From Ceratothoa steindachneri (Eukaryota > Arthropoda > Malacostraca > Isopoda > Cymothoidae), in the NCBI GenBank assembly GCA_963969495.1, contig OZ018335.1, forward strand, positions 90,058,440 to 90,122,439: a stretch of DNA of 64,000 nt. The letters run 5' to 3'. Shown piece by piece: positions 47,935 to 59,759 of the stretch. Each line of letters starts with the position of its first letter. Position 1 is the stretch's first letter. The notes below the pieces were generated by a model. The model made no database searches and had not been told where the DNA came from. It was given only the letters and a program-made list of their open reading frames with translations. The position numbers and the translations under genes were made by a program.

Positions 47935-49520
47935 TTTTTAAGAATTGTTTTGTTGCACAGCATTTAACAATTATGTTTCTGCAAGTGTACTTTAGTTCCT
48001 CAAATGCTATACTCGTGAATAATGGGAATTGTGATTGTTATAAAAGTGGCTGCACAGTTCTGGTGGGCGCTAAGTGACAGAGTATTTGATATATTGGTAT
48101 AATACTAACAATTGCAATAGGATGAAAGAGTTGTATATGCAATTGCCTTAAAAAATTGCAATATTTGCTTATGTCCAGATATCTAGCCGGAGCCGATGAT
48201 ATTTTAGTGGCTCCGGCTCCTCCACAAATACGATGCTCCAGCTCCGGCTTTACACCCCTGATATCTACAATATTACTTAGCATATGCGTTTGTAATGATA
48301 AATTGCTTAAAATTAGGAAATAATAAATTTCTTCATCCGTCATCTTCCGAACGTTTCCAACATTTCAGCCAACTCTCTACCGTGACGTTAAAGAGCCTAT
48401 TTTCATAACTTGTGGGATTTCTTCTCAACATATCCTCATTGACAGCTCAAGAGAATAAAAGTAACAAATAAAAGATGGGCTCAACACCCCCTCCAGGTCA
48501 CAAGGAACGACCTTACAGCACATGGCCAACCACGGTGGTACCACTGGTCGCTGGAATGGCCTAATGGCTCGCAAAAGCCTCGGCTCGAGTTCCACCCCAA
48601 TTGCGGGTGGATTATCCCCAGACCGGGAAAATTCACTTATTTTAATTTTAAAATAACCTTTAAGATTTAAAAGTAATTTTTTATTTGAAATACAGCTTTT
48701 ATAATATGAAAGTCAACTATTTTAATTTGAAGTTCGAAAGTCAGTTTTAAAAGATTTGAAGTTCATTTTTTTTAATTTGAAGTTTTGTTTTTTTAATTTT
48801 AGTGGGGAAAGGTTTAGAAGTAACCATGGTAGCCCGATATAAAATAATTTAGATGTAAATACATAACTAACTACAATTAACATTTAACCTAATTTAATCG
48901 AAATAAGACATAAAAATTTAAAAATAAATAAATTTTACCTTTAAAAGTTTCATGAGAAATTTGAGATTGATGATTATAACATAATTCTTAAATATTGGTA
49001 AGTATAGTAAACATGGCAGCTTTCATTTCTTCCTTCACTCTCTACAATTTTTCTTCTTTCGTTCTTTTAATGTTACACATTTCAGAGAAGCTAATTTCAA
49101 AATTCTTTCAAGTGTCGGTAGATTTTTTAGAAATGTTTGAAATACATTTTTTTTTTAAATTTAAGAGTTAAGTAGGTTGTTTGGTGTTTGTTAGAAATAC
49201 ATTTTTGTTATTTTAATTACTGGTTTGATCAATCTAAAGGATTAACGAATAATTTGTGTTATGAAGAGGGTTGTGTCTCGGTGTATGAGCAATCCTATGT
49301 GGGTTCTTTCCACCTTTATAAGAGAGTATGTCACTATTTCAAATTTTATCATTCTTTCTCACTGCTTTATTACTTTACCCTAACCCTTCTCGCGGGCAGG
49401 GGAGGGGGGGGGGGTCACTCGCGGGATCCGAAGGCCGTGTTCTGCGGGGACCCATTATGGAGTCAATTCGCATAGAGAACTCAAGCCATACATCCAACCA
49501 CACCAAGAATTGAGTTTTTA
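47935..49520. other. Mostly unassigned; possible SINE head at 48550-48595
   Basis: 48186-48216 has AGCCGGAGCC and its inverse GGCTCCGGCT. 48550-48595 has GGAATGGCCTAATGGCTC and GGCTCGAGTTCC, which weakly resemble polymerase III A and B boxes. 48640-49010 is AT-rich with repeated TTTAATTTGAAGTT. A G run lies near 49405. No gene was recognised. Confidence 0.35.
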
Positions 49521-49529
49521 GAAATAGAG

Positions 49530-49750
49530 ATCACCCCTATGGAGTGGCGACCAGAGAACCCACACTTAAATCCAAAAGAGCACTTGGCCCGGGGAGTGGT
49601 TGGAAAAGAAATAAAAAGTACCAAAAATTATAAATAAACAAGAACTGTATCAAAATTTATGAGCTGAGAGGGGAAAGGCAGCGTTAAATAAGTTGGTGAA
49701 ATCCATATCACGAAGAATTATGGCTGTAAATAAAGCAAAAACGGTTTTAA
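49530..49750 (+). pseudogene. Tc1-like transposase, C-terminal fragment
   Basis: Reads EWRPENPHLNPKEHLARGVV then KEIKSTKNYK. After a stop and a frame change it continues as LNKLVKSISRRIMAVNKAKT. The pattern (W.P.NPHLNP.E, then SISRRIMAVIKAKGG) is the C-terminal end of Tc1-like transposases, including the final Glu region. The rest of the element is absent to the left. It abuts a (TA)n tract. Confidence 0.68.
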
Positions 49751-49771
49751 GTAAGAATCAAAGTAATAAAA

Positions 49772-49778
<7 letters not shown>

Positions 49779-49833
<55 letters not shown>
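49779..49833. repeat. (TA)n microsatellite, about 55 bp
   Basis: One imperfect step (TATAATATA) lies near 49801. It sits between two oppositely oriented transposase C-termini. Confidence 0.95.
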
Positions 49834-49834
<1 letters not shown>

Positions 49835-49839
<5 letters not shown>

Positions 49840-49990
49840 ATGAGAAATTCAATATAACCTCCGTCCCGATCCACAGCCGTTTTCAGTCGCTGAGAAAAAG
49901 ACTGCAATTTACTCTTGTAGAAAACCCTCTTTCCTCTATCAGTCAGGATTGACTCTCGAGGATGAAACACAGGTCGATTTTTCGCACAAT
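49835..49990 (-). pseudogene. Mariner-type transposase, C-terminal fragment
   Basis: The minus strand reads RGKRVFYKSKLQSFSQRLKT then AVDRDGGYIEFL. F..RL.....GGYIE is the usual C-terminus of mariner/IS630-type transposases. Only about 50 residues remain. Confidence 0.5.
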
Positions 49991-50756
49991 GCTTAGACTT
50001 TTTCTTCTAATGATGACCACCCTAAAAAGGTCGATAGGATTATGATAGAGCTTACTAGGTTGCCAGTTTCCTGGGTCCATAAAGCTGAGAGTATGAATCG
50101 AAAGACAAGAAGAACCAATCTATACATAATACTACGAATATGAAACAACAATAAACTACACAAAAAATATACAATAAGAAGAACACTAAAAATACAAAAA
50201 CGAACACCGAGGAAAATACAAAAAATACCTACAAAGGCTTGAACGCCACACTAAACTACCATAATCTACATGAAACAAAATGAAAACACACAATAAAACA
50301 TGCAATACCATCACAAACCAAGAACAACACAAACAAAAACAGGAAAGAGTACGCAAAAACCTTAAATATAAGACTAAAAACAACGAGAAGAACACCAATC
50401 TCAGATAAACGCCTGCGATTCCCTATCACCAGGGATTTTCTGCCCTTCAATCTTCCTTTCACTAGGGAAATCTATCCCTATCTATCCATCTCCTACTATT
50501 ATATATATGTGCATATTTGAGTGCAATTGTAATCTTATATGTGTGTATATATTTGCCTTTCACAACCTATTATATTCATTGTCCATTGAGCTGTGCGGTT
50601 TATTGACTAGTGTGAGAAGGGGCACCATCTTGCATAAAGACAAAGTCATTTGTACTTTCATTGGTTTCATGTTATCAAAAAATGTTATTTACGAAATAGT
50701 CATTTAAAAATTATATTAACCCTTTTTTGTTTTGTTATTTAATTGAATTGTATGTA

Positions 50757-50757
<1 letters not shown>
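49991..50757. other. Unassigned A-rich stretch
   Basis: 50100-50400 is A- and C-rich on this strand (ACAAAAAATACA style), giving low-complexity FLLFLVCD-type frames on the minus strand. No gene is recognised. Confidence 0.5.

Positions 50758-50828
<71 letters not shown>
50758..50828. repeat. (TA)n microsatellite, about 71 bp
   Basis: A near-perfect TA run in an AT-rich stretch upstream of a transposase fragment. Confidence 0.95.
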
Positions 50829-50836
<8 letters not shown>

Positions 50837-51127
50837 TATTTCCACTATTGGTTTCACCTCGGGACAAGTGAAAACAAAAAAGTTCACAGGATTCATACTT
50901 GAATAACTTAGTCAAATATAATTATATATTAATGAATTTTCGTACATAACAATTTCTTTGTATTTTCTTTATGTCTGAAATTTTGAACAATATAACTATA
51001 ATAGTATTACTACAATTAAAAATATTATATTGTCACTCAAAACTTTACTTGCCGAATCAAGAAAACTGGTAATAAAACTGCTATGACTGAGAATAAAATG
51101 ATTGAAGTAGAAAAACTTTTTTTTTCA

Positions 51128-51410
51128 GGAGAAAAATCCAGGAACTCATACGAGCAAAACAGTCTAGAAATATTTAGAAGAAAATCGTCCTCATTATATC
51201 AAAAAAGATGAAAAGCCTCCTTCATCGCATGACTGTATGTAACCCTATGGACTATTCCATATGGAATTTATATAATTTTGTTTATAAATGTACGGGTATT
51301 TTCTATTTATATGATGCCAAAAATTTTTTTAGTTCATTAAATAAACAGATTCGGCAGATTGTACATGAGGCATTTTGGGGAATAAGGAATTTTTCTTTTA
51401 CAGGTGAATG
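51128..51410 (+). pseudogene. Mariner-type transposase, C-terminal half
   Basis: Reads QEKNPGTHTSKTV, KYLEENRPHYIKKDEKPPSS, then after a frame change NPMDYSIWNLYN and LNKQIRQIVHEAFWG. The order (THTSKTVQKYL, PPSS, NPMDYSIW) matches the region from the second catalytic Asp to the C-terminus of IS630-Tc1-mariner transposases. The second Asp position (QDN-type) reads QEKN, so it is altered. The third Asp in NPMDY is retained. The next gene remnant starts about 30 bases later in the same orientation. Confidence 0.7.
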
Positions 51411-51442
51411 AAATGGATTCGATCAGATAATTTTGAGGAAAT

Positions 51443-52836
51443 ATGCCCATGTATTCTGCTACATCTACAGTGAATACAATGCTGTTTCTACAGGAATCCA
51501 CTCAAAAATTGAATAAAGCGTGCTACCATGCTTATTTTGGTACGAAGGATAAAGCTTGGACGCCACACATAGTATACAAGACATGTACCGAGTATCTGCG
51601 GCGTTGGACCAAAGACAAGAAGAGTTGTCTGAGGTTTGGAATTCCAATGGTTTGAAGGTACCCGACATACCATGGGACTTACTGTTACTTCTGCGCTATT
51701 AATTGGACTGGCATCAACAAAAAGAACCGGAGCAGCATCCAATATCCTAATCTTTAATCAGTGCGTCGTCCTGTAGCTCATTGTGATGAAATACCAGTAC
51801 CCTTCTTTGGATGACTTCCTGAAATTAGTGAGGAAGATTCCTCCAATGTTGAAGACAATGAAGAAGAAGAAGCAATTTTTTAACAATGATGCTCCACAAC
51901 CTTTTTCCAAAAAGAAGATAAATGATTTTTCTCTAAAGAGAATGACTTAGTGTATTGTATAGATATTGCGCAACTTCTGCACAAGTTTGGAGTTCCACAG
52001 TACCAATCCGAAGATTGGATATTGTTTATTGACACTAAAGGAGAATTATGAAGAGGTGAAGTACGTGCTGGAGAAAATTCGTTATGATAAGCATGAGTGG
52101 TTGATTTGTAATGACATGAAGATGGTGAAAATTTCATTGGAACAACAGTCTGTTTCACCAAGTACCCGTTTTTTATATGCATGTGGAATAGTAGGGACCG
52201 AATTCAGCATGATACGAAGGACTGGCCTGTAGGGGAGGGTTTGGTGCCTTGAAGAGCGAGGAACGTCATAAACAACCCTCTGATGGATAGAGACAGGATA
52301 CTCTTTCCACCACTGCATATCAAGCTCGGCTTAATCAAACAGTTCACCAAAGCTCTGGGCAAGGGTGGTGGCTGCTTCACTTAATTGTGCCGCGCTTTTC
52401 CAAGAGGGACCATAAAGAAGTTGAGAGCTGGCATCTTTGACGGTCCTCAACAGAGTTTGAAAAATCAATGAACGAAGTGGAATTAGAAGCGTGTAAGGCT
52501 TTTGTTCTGATCGTAAAGATCTCTTTTGACAACAAGAAGGTCAGGAACTACATAGAACTTGTCACCAATCTGCCTACTGCTTTTAGAAATCTCGGATGCA
52601 ACATGATCATCAAAATGCTTGACTTATTCTCACATATGAATTGGTTTCCTGAGAACCTGGGGTCAATCAGCGAAGAGCAGGGGGAAAAACTCCACAAGGA
52701 TATGAAAGAGATGGAGTCTAGGTATCATGAAAGATGGGATGCATTCATGATGGCTGATTACTATTGGACTCTGAAGAGAGACATTCCTACAGCTGCGCAT
52801 TCTAGGAGTTCTAAGAAATGGAAGCTCATGCCCTGA
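51443..52836 (+). pseudogene. Unnamed transposase-like family, copy 1
   Basis: I recognise this as a repetitive protein family common in invertebrate genomes but cannot name its function. Segments in order: TYCYFCAINWTGINKKNRSS (51685-51740, with a CxxC pair), RRPVAHCDEIPVPFFG, an acidic stretch SEEDSSNVEDNEEEEA, DLVYCIDIAQLLHKFGVPQY, DWILFIDTKGEL, LEKIRYDKHEWLICNDMKMV (52050-52120), RARNVINNPLMDRDRILFPP, HIKLGLIKQFTKALGKGGGC. The longest open stretch follows (from 52468), with ELVTNLPTAFRNLGCNMIIK, SEEQGEKLHKDMKEMESRY and a stop after SRSSKKWKLMP. At least eight frame changes or stops are present. Two Asp-bearing strands and a late Glu would suit an RNase H-type transposase; that is inference. 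Confidence 0.6.
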
Positions 52837-53449
52837 ATTCTGAAAATGATGACCTAATATCCAATTTACATCTACTTATCTTTATCAATGTCTACTATTC
52901 AATATAGACTAATCAAGTTTTGTAACATTTAATTAATAAATCGTGTTCTAAAACGATGTTTTTTATCTTAAAAATCTATTTCGAAGGAGAAATATTAAGA
53001 AAAATCAAGGGAAAATGTTACAAAAATGTAAACGATTAAGTTATAAGATCGGTGCCAAATTTTCTTAAATCAATTGAAAAAACTTTGACGTCTTTCAAAG
53101 ATTCTTATTTTGTAACACAATGTTATTCAGCTGCGAGGATAAGTTTGATCGATTGTTTAAATTCTGTGACATCTCTTCTTAACAACTTATTCCATATTTT
53201 ATTAAGGTTTAGAGTGCACCAATTCGCCTGCATGTTAGACATTGAAAAGTCTCGCTAACAAATCTTTCTATAGATGAGTATAAAAAAGACTCGTTTTCCT
53301 TGGTTAAAATCCCCAATGAATCTCAATAGTCGCCTCCTTATTACTTATTGATAAATGGTGGATTTTTTGTTTCCACGATCAGCCAATTATTATTGAACGC
53401 AGCGTTCATTAAGCTGATTAAAGATAAGCAAGAAAACTACTCCGATTTG
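52837..53449. other. Unassigned stretch
   Basis: AT-rich sequence after the previous remnant. A 68-codon open frame (53052-53258) is not recognised. The right part may be a decayed reverse transcriptase of the next element. Confidence 0.45.
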
Positions 53450-56195
53450 CTTTCAAATTGTCTATCTTCCTACAGAGCTAGAGAGATGTAATCAAATCTA
53501 GAAGGTATCACGGGAAATCCTAATTAGAGCAGGGTTTAATTTTAGGAACTGGTATGCCAATTCACCTAAGATTAATTCCTTATACAGGAAAGATAATTTG
53601 GGACACTAGAAATGACTGATTATAACTCCCCTAATTCGAATATTAATTTGACTGCCCAAACCAATAGAGCAGTAACCATTCGAACTTAAATGTTTTTGAA
53701 GAGTTTATGGTATAAGAAATATGATCGAAACGATATTCTAGACGCAGACTCCTAGCTTCAATGGGATCAGATAAAACCCCAGTTAAGAGAAGGCCTAACT
53801 TTCTCTTTTTCTAGCAAGTTCTACCCGCTGAAGAATTAGTCATATTGCTTTAGTGATTCAAGTTCCAAAACATTTGGGGTAATAGTATATTCGGTAATTT
53901 CACCATAAGTCGGTGCCAAGGCATAGCTAAGAGCAAGATCGTGTGGAAATCCATTACTATTCCCAAACTCGAACTAACTGCTAGTCGTTTCGTAGCAATA
54001 TTATTGAAGGAAGCTAAGTGAATCTTTATCCATTTACAGTAAAGTTTTTTCTATGGAAAGACGGTCAAATCGTACTCCATGATTCTTGTCCAATAAGTGC
54101 AATGAACCATATGTAAAGGACAACGTTGAGAAAATTACGACCCTCACTCATGGTTAAGACTGGCGTCACGCTGAGTCCCAACTAAACTTGTGATCTGTTT
54201 ACCAAAGAGGTCAAGGCCAATAAAATGAAGAACGTCATATGAGGAAAGGGTAAAGAGTGAGTTTTAGAGAGGGAGTTGCGGCCGGAGCCCGTTCTAATTC
54301 ATTTCCAATACCACTCATGTTCTTGCCCCTTTACACCAGCTCTTTCTTATTAACTTTAAGCTATATAGTACCTTCACAAATAGGTACAGTCAGTTCATTT
54401 TTGCTATCAGTTTCATCTTGTTACTTAAAGTAACAAGATGAATTGGACGCAGCTACTAAATCTTTGGATCAAGGAAGGTTAAAAGGAGAAATTTGGAAAA
54501 GAAAGAGAGAGAAAAGTTCACTCCTAAGGCTAAACTCCGTTCTAGACTATTAATCTAACTTCTTTTTTCGACCGAGTTATAATCTGATGCAATCGTCGTT
54601 TGGATCTTTCTAATCTCTTAGATTATCAAATTTCTAGCATTATTACCAGAAGATCATTACCTAGTAAAATTCTTGCTTATGCATATGCATCACTCTTATA
54701 AACATCCTACCAAAAGCTAGATGTTACTGATCTTTCGAGGTAGGTACTGGATACTTATTGCTCGACAGGCCATCAGAAAGCTATATAAAAGATGTCAGAC
54801 CTGTCGGATCATAAGCGCACGCAGTTATGAGGCGCCGGACTCACCTCCATTACCAGCTCCTCGAGTGAAAACGGCACCACTATATTCCACCTTGGGTATA
54901 GAATATACCATCGCTCTTCAGGTTAGAGTTAAGAAAGGAGTGGAAAAGACGACTAACTCTCACTATGGTCAGTTATGTTCAGTACCTTGTGTATATAATA
55001 CGGAGGTCCCATTCATTCTTGTTACTATGCGGAAGCTCCAGAGGAGCGAAACGTCAGTAATAAAGAACTTTTTATAACTTGGGGTTTCTCCTATTCTCCT
55101 CTCTATTTGTTGTCAAAGACACCCATTAATCCCTTTATTTACTTGTGCCGCTACTAGTGATATTCATTTGCAGCTCGTACCAGATGGGATCCTCGAAACT
55201 TTCGTCCGATCCTTTAGGCGATTTTGCCCAAGATTCTTCATCCTCAAGACTGTATATAGCGATAATACAGTTAAATTCTGAGTTGCTGCTATATATTTAA
55301 ACATGGTAGATGAGGGAAGGGAGTTTAAGGCGATCAAATGGTCTGTCAATCTCGTAAAGGCGCCCTGGTACACAGGCTTTGTAGAGAGGTTAGTTGGCCT
55401 GACTAAAGGCACACTCATAAGGATTTTTGCTAACCGACTTGTCGAGTAGGATGAAATGACTACTACTCTTCTTTCCGAAAGAGAAAACGATAAAAAACAG
55501 ACCTTTGAACTACGTGTCAGATGACGTAGGTCATTTCGATCCTCTCAGTCCTTCTGATCTCAGTTTTGGTTACAGAAATGTTCCTTTGAAGCTCACTTTG
55601 CAGGATGAGGATATAGAATATGGGACTCCGTTCACCTTGAGGAGACGTCAGAAAGAGATGAAACGACTCCGACAAGAGGCGTGGAGTAGATGTAAAAAAT
55701 AGTATCTACTCGCATTGAAGTCGACTTCACGTGCATTTGGAGAAGGATTAACTCCTACCATCGGTGATATCATGCTTATCTCCCATGGTTCCCATAGATT
55801 AATTTGGAAGAAAGGTCGAATTATGAGTTACACCATGGTCGAGATGGAAGAGTCCGATCTGCAACGCTGACGGTTAAAACAAGAAATATCGTCAGACCCA
55901 TCTCTAAGCTTTACCCAATCAAGATTGGACCTGTATCGAAAGCTTGGCTACAAAGACATCGGACCCACCTGCTGGCCAGTCAACTACAGGCATGTTTCCA
56001 GCTCCCACCTTATCGTACTCAGCTGCGGGTCAGTCAATTACCGGCATGCTCTCAGCGCCAGATTCATCGTGCCCACCTATAGGTAATTCTTCAGCGTGCG
56101 GCAGCCTTATTGGCTTGCCCACGAGTGTTGCAAATTCTGCAAGAGCCCGTCCTCTATACCACAATGTCCCCATTTTTATTACATTCGCCTATTGA
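53450..56195 (+). pseudogene. BEL/Pao LTR retrotransposon pol: RT end, RNase H, integrase, C-terminal domain
   Basis: Fragments run in the pol order of BEL/Pao elements. FNFRNWYANSPKINSLYRKD (about 53535-53600) fits the end of the reverse transcriptase. YCFSDSSSKTFGVIVYS (about 53840-53890) is the RNase H start, followed by KSITIPKLELTA. LPEDHYLVKFLLMHMHHSYK then FRGRYWILIARQAIRKLYKR with CQTC (54640-54815) is the integrase zinc-binding region. FRRFCPRFFILKTVYSDN (55210-55262) is in the integrase core. WYTGFVERLVGLTKGTLIRI follows. GRDGRVRSATLTVKTRNIV then RPISKLYPI (55840-55925) is the terminal domain. A 51-bp coding direct repeat (QS.TGM) lies at 55971-56072. Numerous stops; no LTRs found. 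Confidence 0.85.
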
Positions 56196-56874
56196 AACCG
56201 GATTCTTTTTAAGTATGTCAATGCTTCGTTTCTCCCCTTCCTTCGTGGCGTGTTGGAAAATGTAATTTCTGATATAGTCGATTAAAAATCATCTTTTTCC
56301 TTTTTCATTTATTTTGATTATATGTATGTACGAATATATAAGATTGGCTAATCTAAATTTCGTAGCTTTTAGTACAATATGAGTTAGTCTCCCATGCTCA
56401 GTTAGCGTTTTTAATCATTCTTTTTGTGTGTCTCTCGCGGTTGCAAGCTCAAGCGTTGTATTTGTGTCTCCATTCCTTATCTGGACTCGTTTACTCCTTT
56501 TTATTTTCAAGTGCGAACCTTTTTCTCTTTTGGAATTTAATGGCGTATAAGAAGGTTCTATTCATTATTATATTTTTTATAATGAACTATAACGTCCATG
56601 CCAATGCGGTTAGGTAAGGGTAAGAGTAAGAATTTCTTAATCCGCTAGTAAAGCTCCTGGAGTTCCTCAACCCTCTTCACGAGTGCTACCCATACAAATG
56701 GGCTACCATCCATTTCTCTAAGAAGAGAAATTTTAATAAGCCTTCAGGAGAGGTTAACGTTTGAAACTTTAACAGGAAACGAGAACTATAGATGGGTGAA
56801 GAGTGGATGGACAGCTTATAAAGAAGCATTAAAGCTGTACTTCTCTATAATTGGAATAAGCATCCATCCTTTCT
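56196..56874. other. Unassigned stretch
   Basis: Lies between the BEL/Pao pol end and the second copy of the unnamed family. An open frame at 56426-56617 is hydrophobic and unrecognised. Confidence 0.45.
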
Positions 56875-57625
56875 CTTGGTTCATTCAGTATATCTCAAGG
56901 AGGACTACAACATTATTAAGCTCCTGCTACAAGCTTAAATTATAAGAAGTGTAACTGGAAACTGATTGGAGACTTCAAAATGGTAGCCTGTTTGATGGTT
57001 ATCCAAGGAGGTTTTTAACAAGTTGCCAGGTCATAAGTCTTTGGGACAGTAGCGATACCACAAAAAGCACTGTCTACAAAGGACTGAGGGTTTTTTGGAT
57101 GGAATAATGCCAATCATAAGCAATTGATAGACTCTCAAAAGTTGTTGTTCCCTACATTGCATTTAAAACTAGGTCTCATGAACTAGTTTGTTAGAGGTCT
57201 TAACAAAGAGTCTGCAGCCTTCAAGTACCTTTAATATCTCTTTACCTACCTCTCTGAGGCAAAGGTGAAAGCTGGTGTCTTTGTTGCGTCACAAAGCAGG
57301 AAAATTAGACTGTTCAGAATCCCCTGAAAAGCTTACTAAAAAGAAAAGGAAAGTTGGAAGAGATTTGTTTCGGTGTGTCAGGGCTTTGGGGACAACCACA
57401 AAGCTAACAATTATGTGGAACTAGTTTAGAACTTAGTAAAAAGCTATGGTCAAATGGGTTGCAGGGTGACCCTAAAGGTTCACATCCTTAATGCTTATCT
57501 TGACAAGTTCAAGGAGAATATGGGAGCATAGTCAGAGGAGCAAGCGGAAGCGCTTCCATCAAAATATAGTGACCTTAAAACATCTTAGGGCTTATACGTG
57601 AAAGTGATTTACATTACAAACGGAA
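56875..57625 (+). pseudogene. Unnamed transposase-like family, copy 2, more decayed
   Basis: Same family and orientation as 51443-52836. Matching segments are YLKEDYNIIKLLLQA (copy 1 LKENYEEVKYVLEK), CNWKLIGDFKMVACLM (copy 1 HEWLICNDMKMVKI), KLLFPTLHLKLGLMNQFVRG-like sequence (copy 1 RILFPPLHIKLGLIKQFTKA; one stop falls in it here), SEAKVKAGVFVASQ, NHKANNYVELV and YLDKFKENMGA followed by SEEQAEALPSKY (copy 1 SEEQGEKLHKDM). The Asp before KMV is kept in both copies. Stops are frequent. The first third of the protein is absent. Confidence 0.6.
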
Positions 57626-59340
57626 ATTAAGTAAAACAAATGAAGATGGCCCATTCACCGGGCACCCCCACACATATAGTACTACTATTTCCTTCCTTTT
57701 CTCAATATTACAATCCACCCTCTCTTATTCTATCTTTTTCTTTTAAGTTTCAAGTTTTTGCAAGAGTAAAACTGTTCATTTCGAACTTTCACTTGTTTGT
57801 ATTCATTTCTTGTGGAAGTTTCAACAAAATTATATAAATTTGACTCGGGATTTTGTTTCTAGGTCTACAATGGATGAAATAATAAGATTTTGCCTTTTAT
57901 TAGTAAATATTTGATCATACAAGCAACAAAAGCAAAGATTATAACAACTAATGGCCTTTTTCTCTTGTTTTGCAATAAAAGGAGTTGGAAAATAACACTT
58001 ACTGGCCAGGAACAAAAATTGTGTTACATCGTCTCATATTAAGAAGCAGCTTAGGAAATTTTGCATTGATATCACGTATATACTGTATTTCATCACGTAA
58101 CCTATCAACTTCCAAACCCTTATCTTAGGGATAGAAATAAACTACTATGAACATGAAATGTATGTGCATCCAGCTTTAGGTATCTTTTTGCACACGGACT
58201 ATGCTTATGTAGCTTACATGTTTATAGAGAAGCATGTGATTTTTTTAAGTCACCCGTTTCAAATTTACGTGAAACAGAGCTGATAACCCAAAGTTTGTAT
58301 CTGTCGCTCCTTACGCGCTCATTCCTCGCTCTTCTCTTCATTGTTTATCTCCAAAGCAGTCTTGTCCTCACTTCGCCTTAATAAAGTCTTGGAGTTGTCT
58401 TTAGCTTTTGAGAATTTTTGTATTGTTTCAAAGATTCACATCAGTATGGCATAACTTGTAAGATGTATTGGTTAAAAGCAGACTCATGGCACTTCTAGAG
58501 AGGCCGCTAAGCTTCTCTACCAACCTGGGTCTATTCCCGACATGGAGAGGTATTCTGTATGCCCTACTTCGCTGCAATGACTATTGAAGGCTCTGCAGCT
58601 GATCTGATTTACTTTAATTACTTGGGAACCTGCTTGGACAATTATACCGCTGATTAGATTTTTAAAATAAAGTACATATACCCAGTAGCCCAGGTCATTT
58701 GTATTTCCTTAAATATTTTCTAGACACAATGGGAGCAGGTATGCAAGAACTTTTTCACACCGTTGCACGGCCATTTTTTCACACCAGCTTTTTCAGTGTT
58801 TTATTATTATTCATGTTGCCATGGGGGTGAAAAAATTTCAACTTTTACGATACCTCTTTCCTATATATTGAGAAACTGATATCTGCCCCTGGTAGCATTT
58901 CAATCACATCTTAAGTGGGAGAGTGGACATATCTGATTTTCCTCATAGCCTCATTGCCTAAAGGATGTCTGGATTCTACATTAGTCAATAATATATAATA
59001 GAAGCAGCAAATTTCGAAAAAGGCAGAATAAGTTAGCTTAAGGAACAATGAAGCCTGTGAGTCTCCCGGTCTCCTGACCCAAGGTCAGTAAACACAATCC
59101 TAGAAGTGAATCCCGACTGAGCTTCTACGCCTATTTGCTCAGTTCACTCATGAACACAAGTCACATTTAGTTTCCTTCTTTCACTCAACTGACTTCAAGG
59201 TTGTGGTATTCTCTCCAGTCTCCGATTCAACAGGCGGAGAGCTATGATATACACCCTTTGCTAAAAGTATAAAGCCCAGCATGTAATTTATTTTTAATTA
59301 TTTTAGGGCTTGCCACAAGTGTTCTTTTCGATTTAAGTGG
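57626..59340. other. Unassigned 1.7-kb stretch
   Basis: No domain recognised. The minus-strand frame 57830-58015 and a weakly coding piece near 58440-58680 (RPLSFSTNLGLFPTWRGIL) are unassigned. Confidence 0.45.
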
Positions 59341-59660
59341 ATTCTCTGTTGGCTACTTTATAGGGGTGATACTCATTTCTCCCAACCAATTCTTGGTGTG
59401 GTTGGATGTATAGCACTGACATTGTCCTGGTGAAATCTAACTTTATTTTTTGGTGTTGTGGTTTGCAGCTTTTGGATGGATGACTGAAACTTGTACACCC
59501 TGGTAGCATATGAGGTGGAGTTCATTCTTATTTGGAATAAAATCATCTCTCCTGATGAATACATGCATCACCATACCATGATAGAACCAGCTCCATGCTT
59601 CACAGTTGGTGCCACACAAGCGTATGAAAGGCCTTCTTCCCACCTCTTCGTCTGACAAAG
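59341..59660 (-). pseudogene. Tc1-like transposase fragment A
   Basis: The minus strand reads SYACVAPTVKHGAGSIMVW in pieces, QIRMNSTSYATRVYKFQSSI, then FHQDNVSAIHPTTPRIGWEK. KHG.GSIMVW and F.QDN....H are the middle of a Tc1 transposase, with the second catalytic Asp in QDN. The part with the first Asp is missing; the end near RKEHLWQALK is broken by stops. Confidence 0.75.
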
Positions 59661-59759
59661 GTAGCCCATGAAGTCCTATAAATCTGCAAACTTGTTGCCA
59701 AAAAGTGGTTTAGGCAAATACACTAAAAGAAAACAAGATTTTACAACGATAAAACTTAA

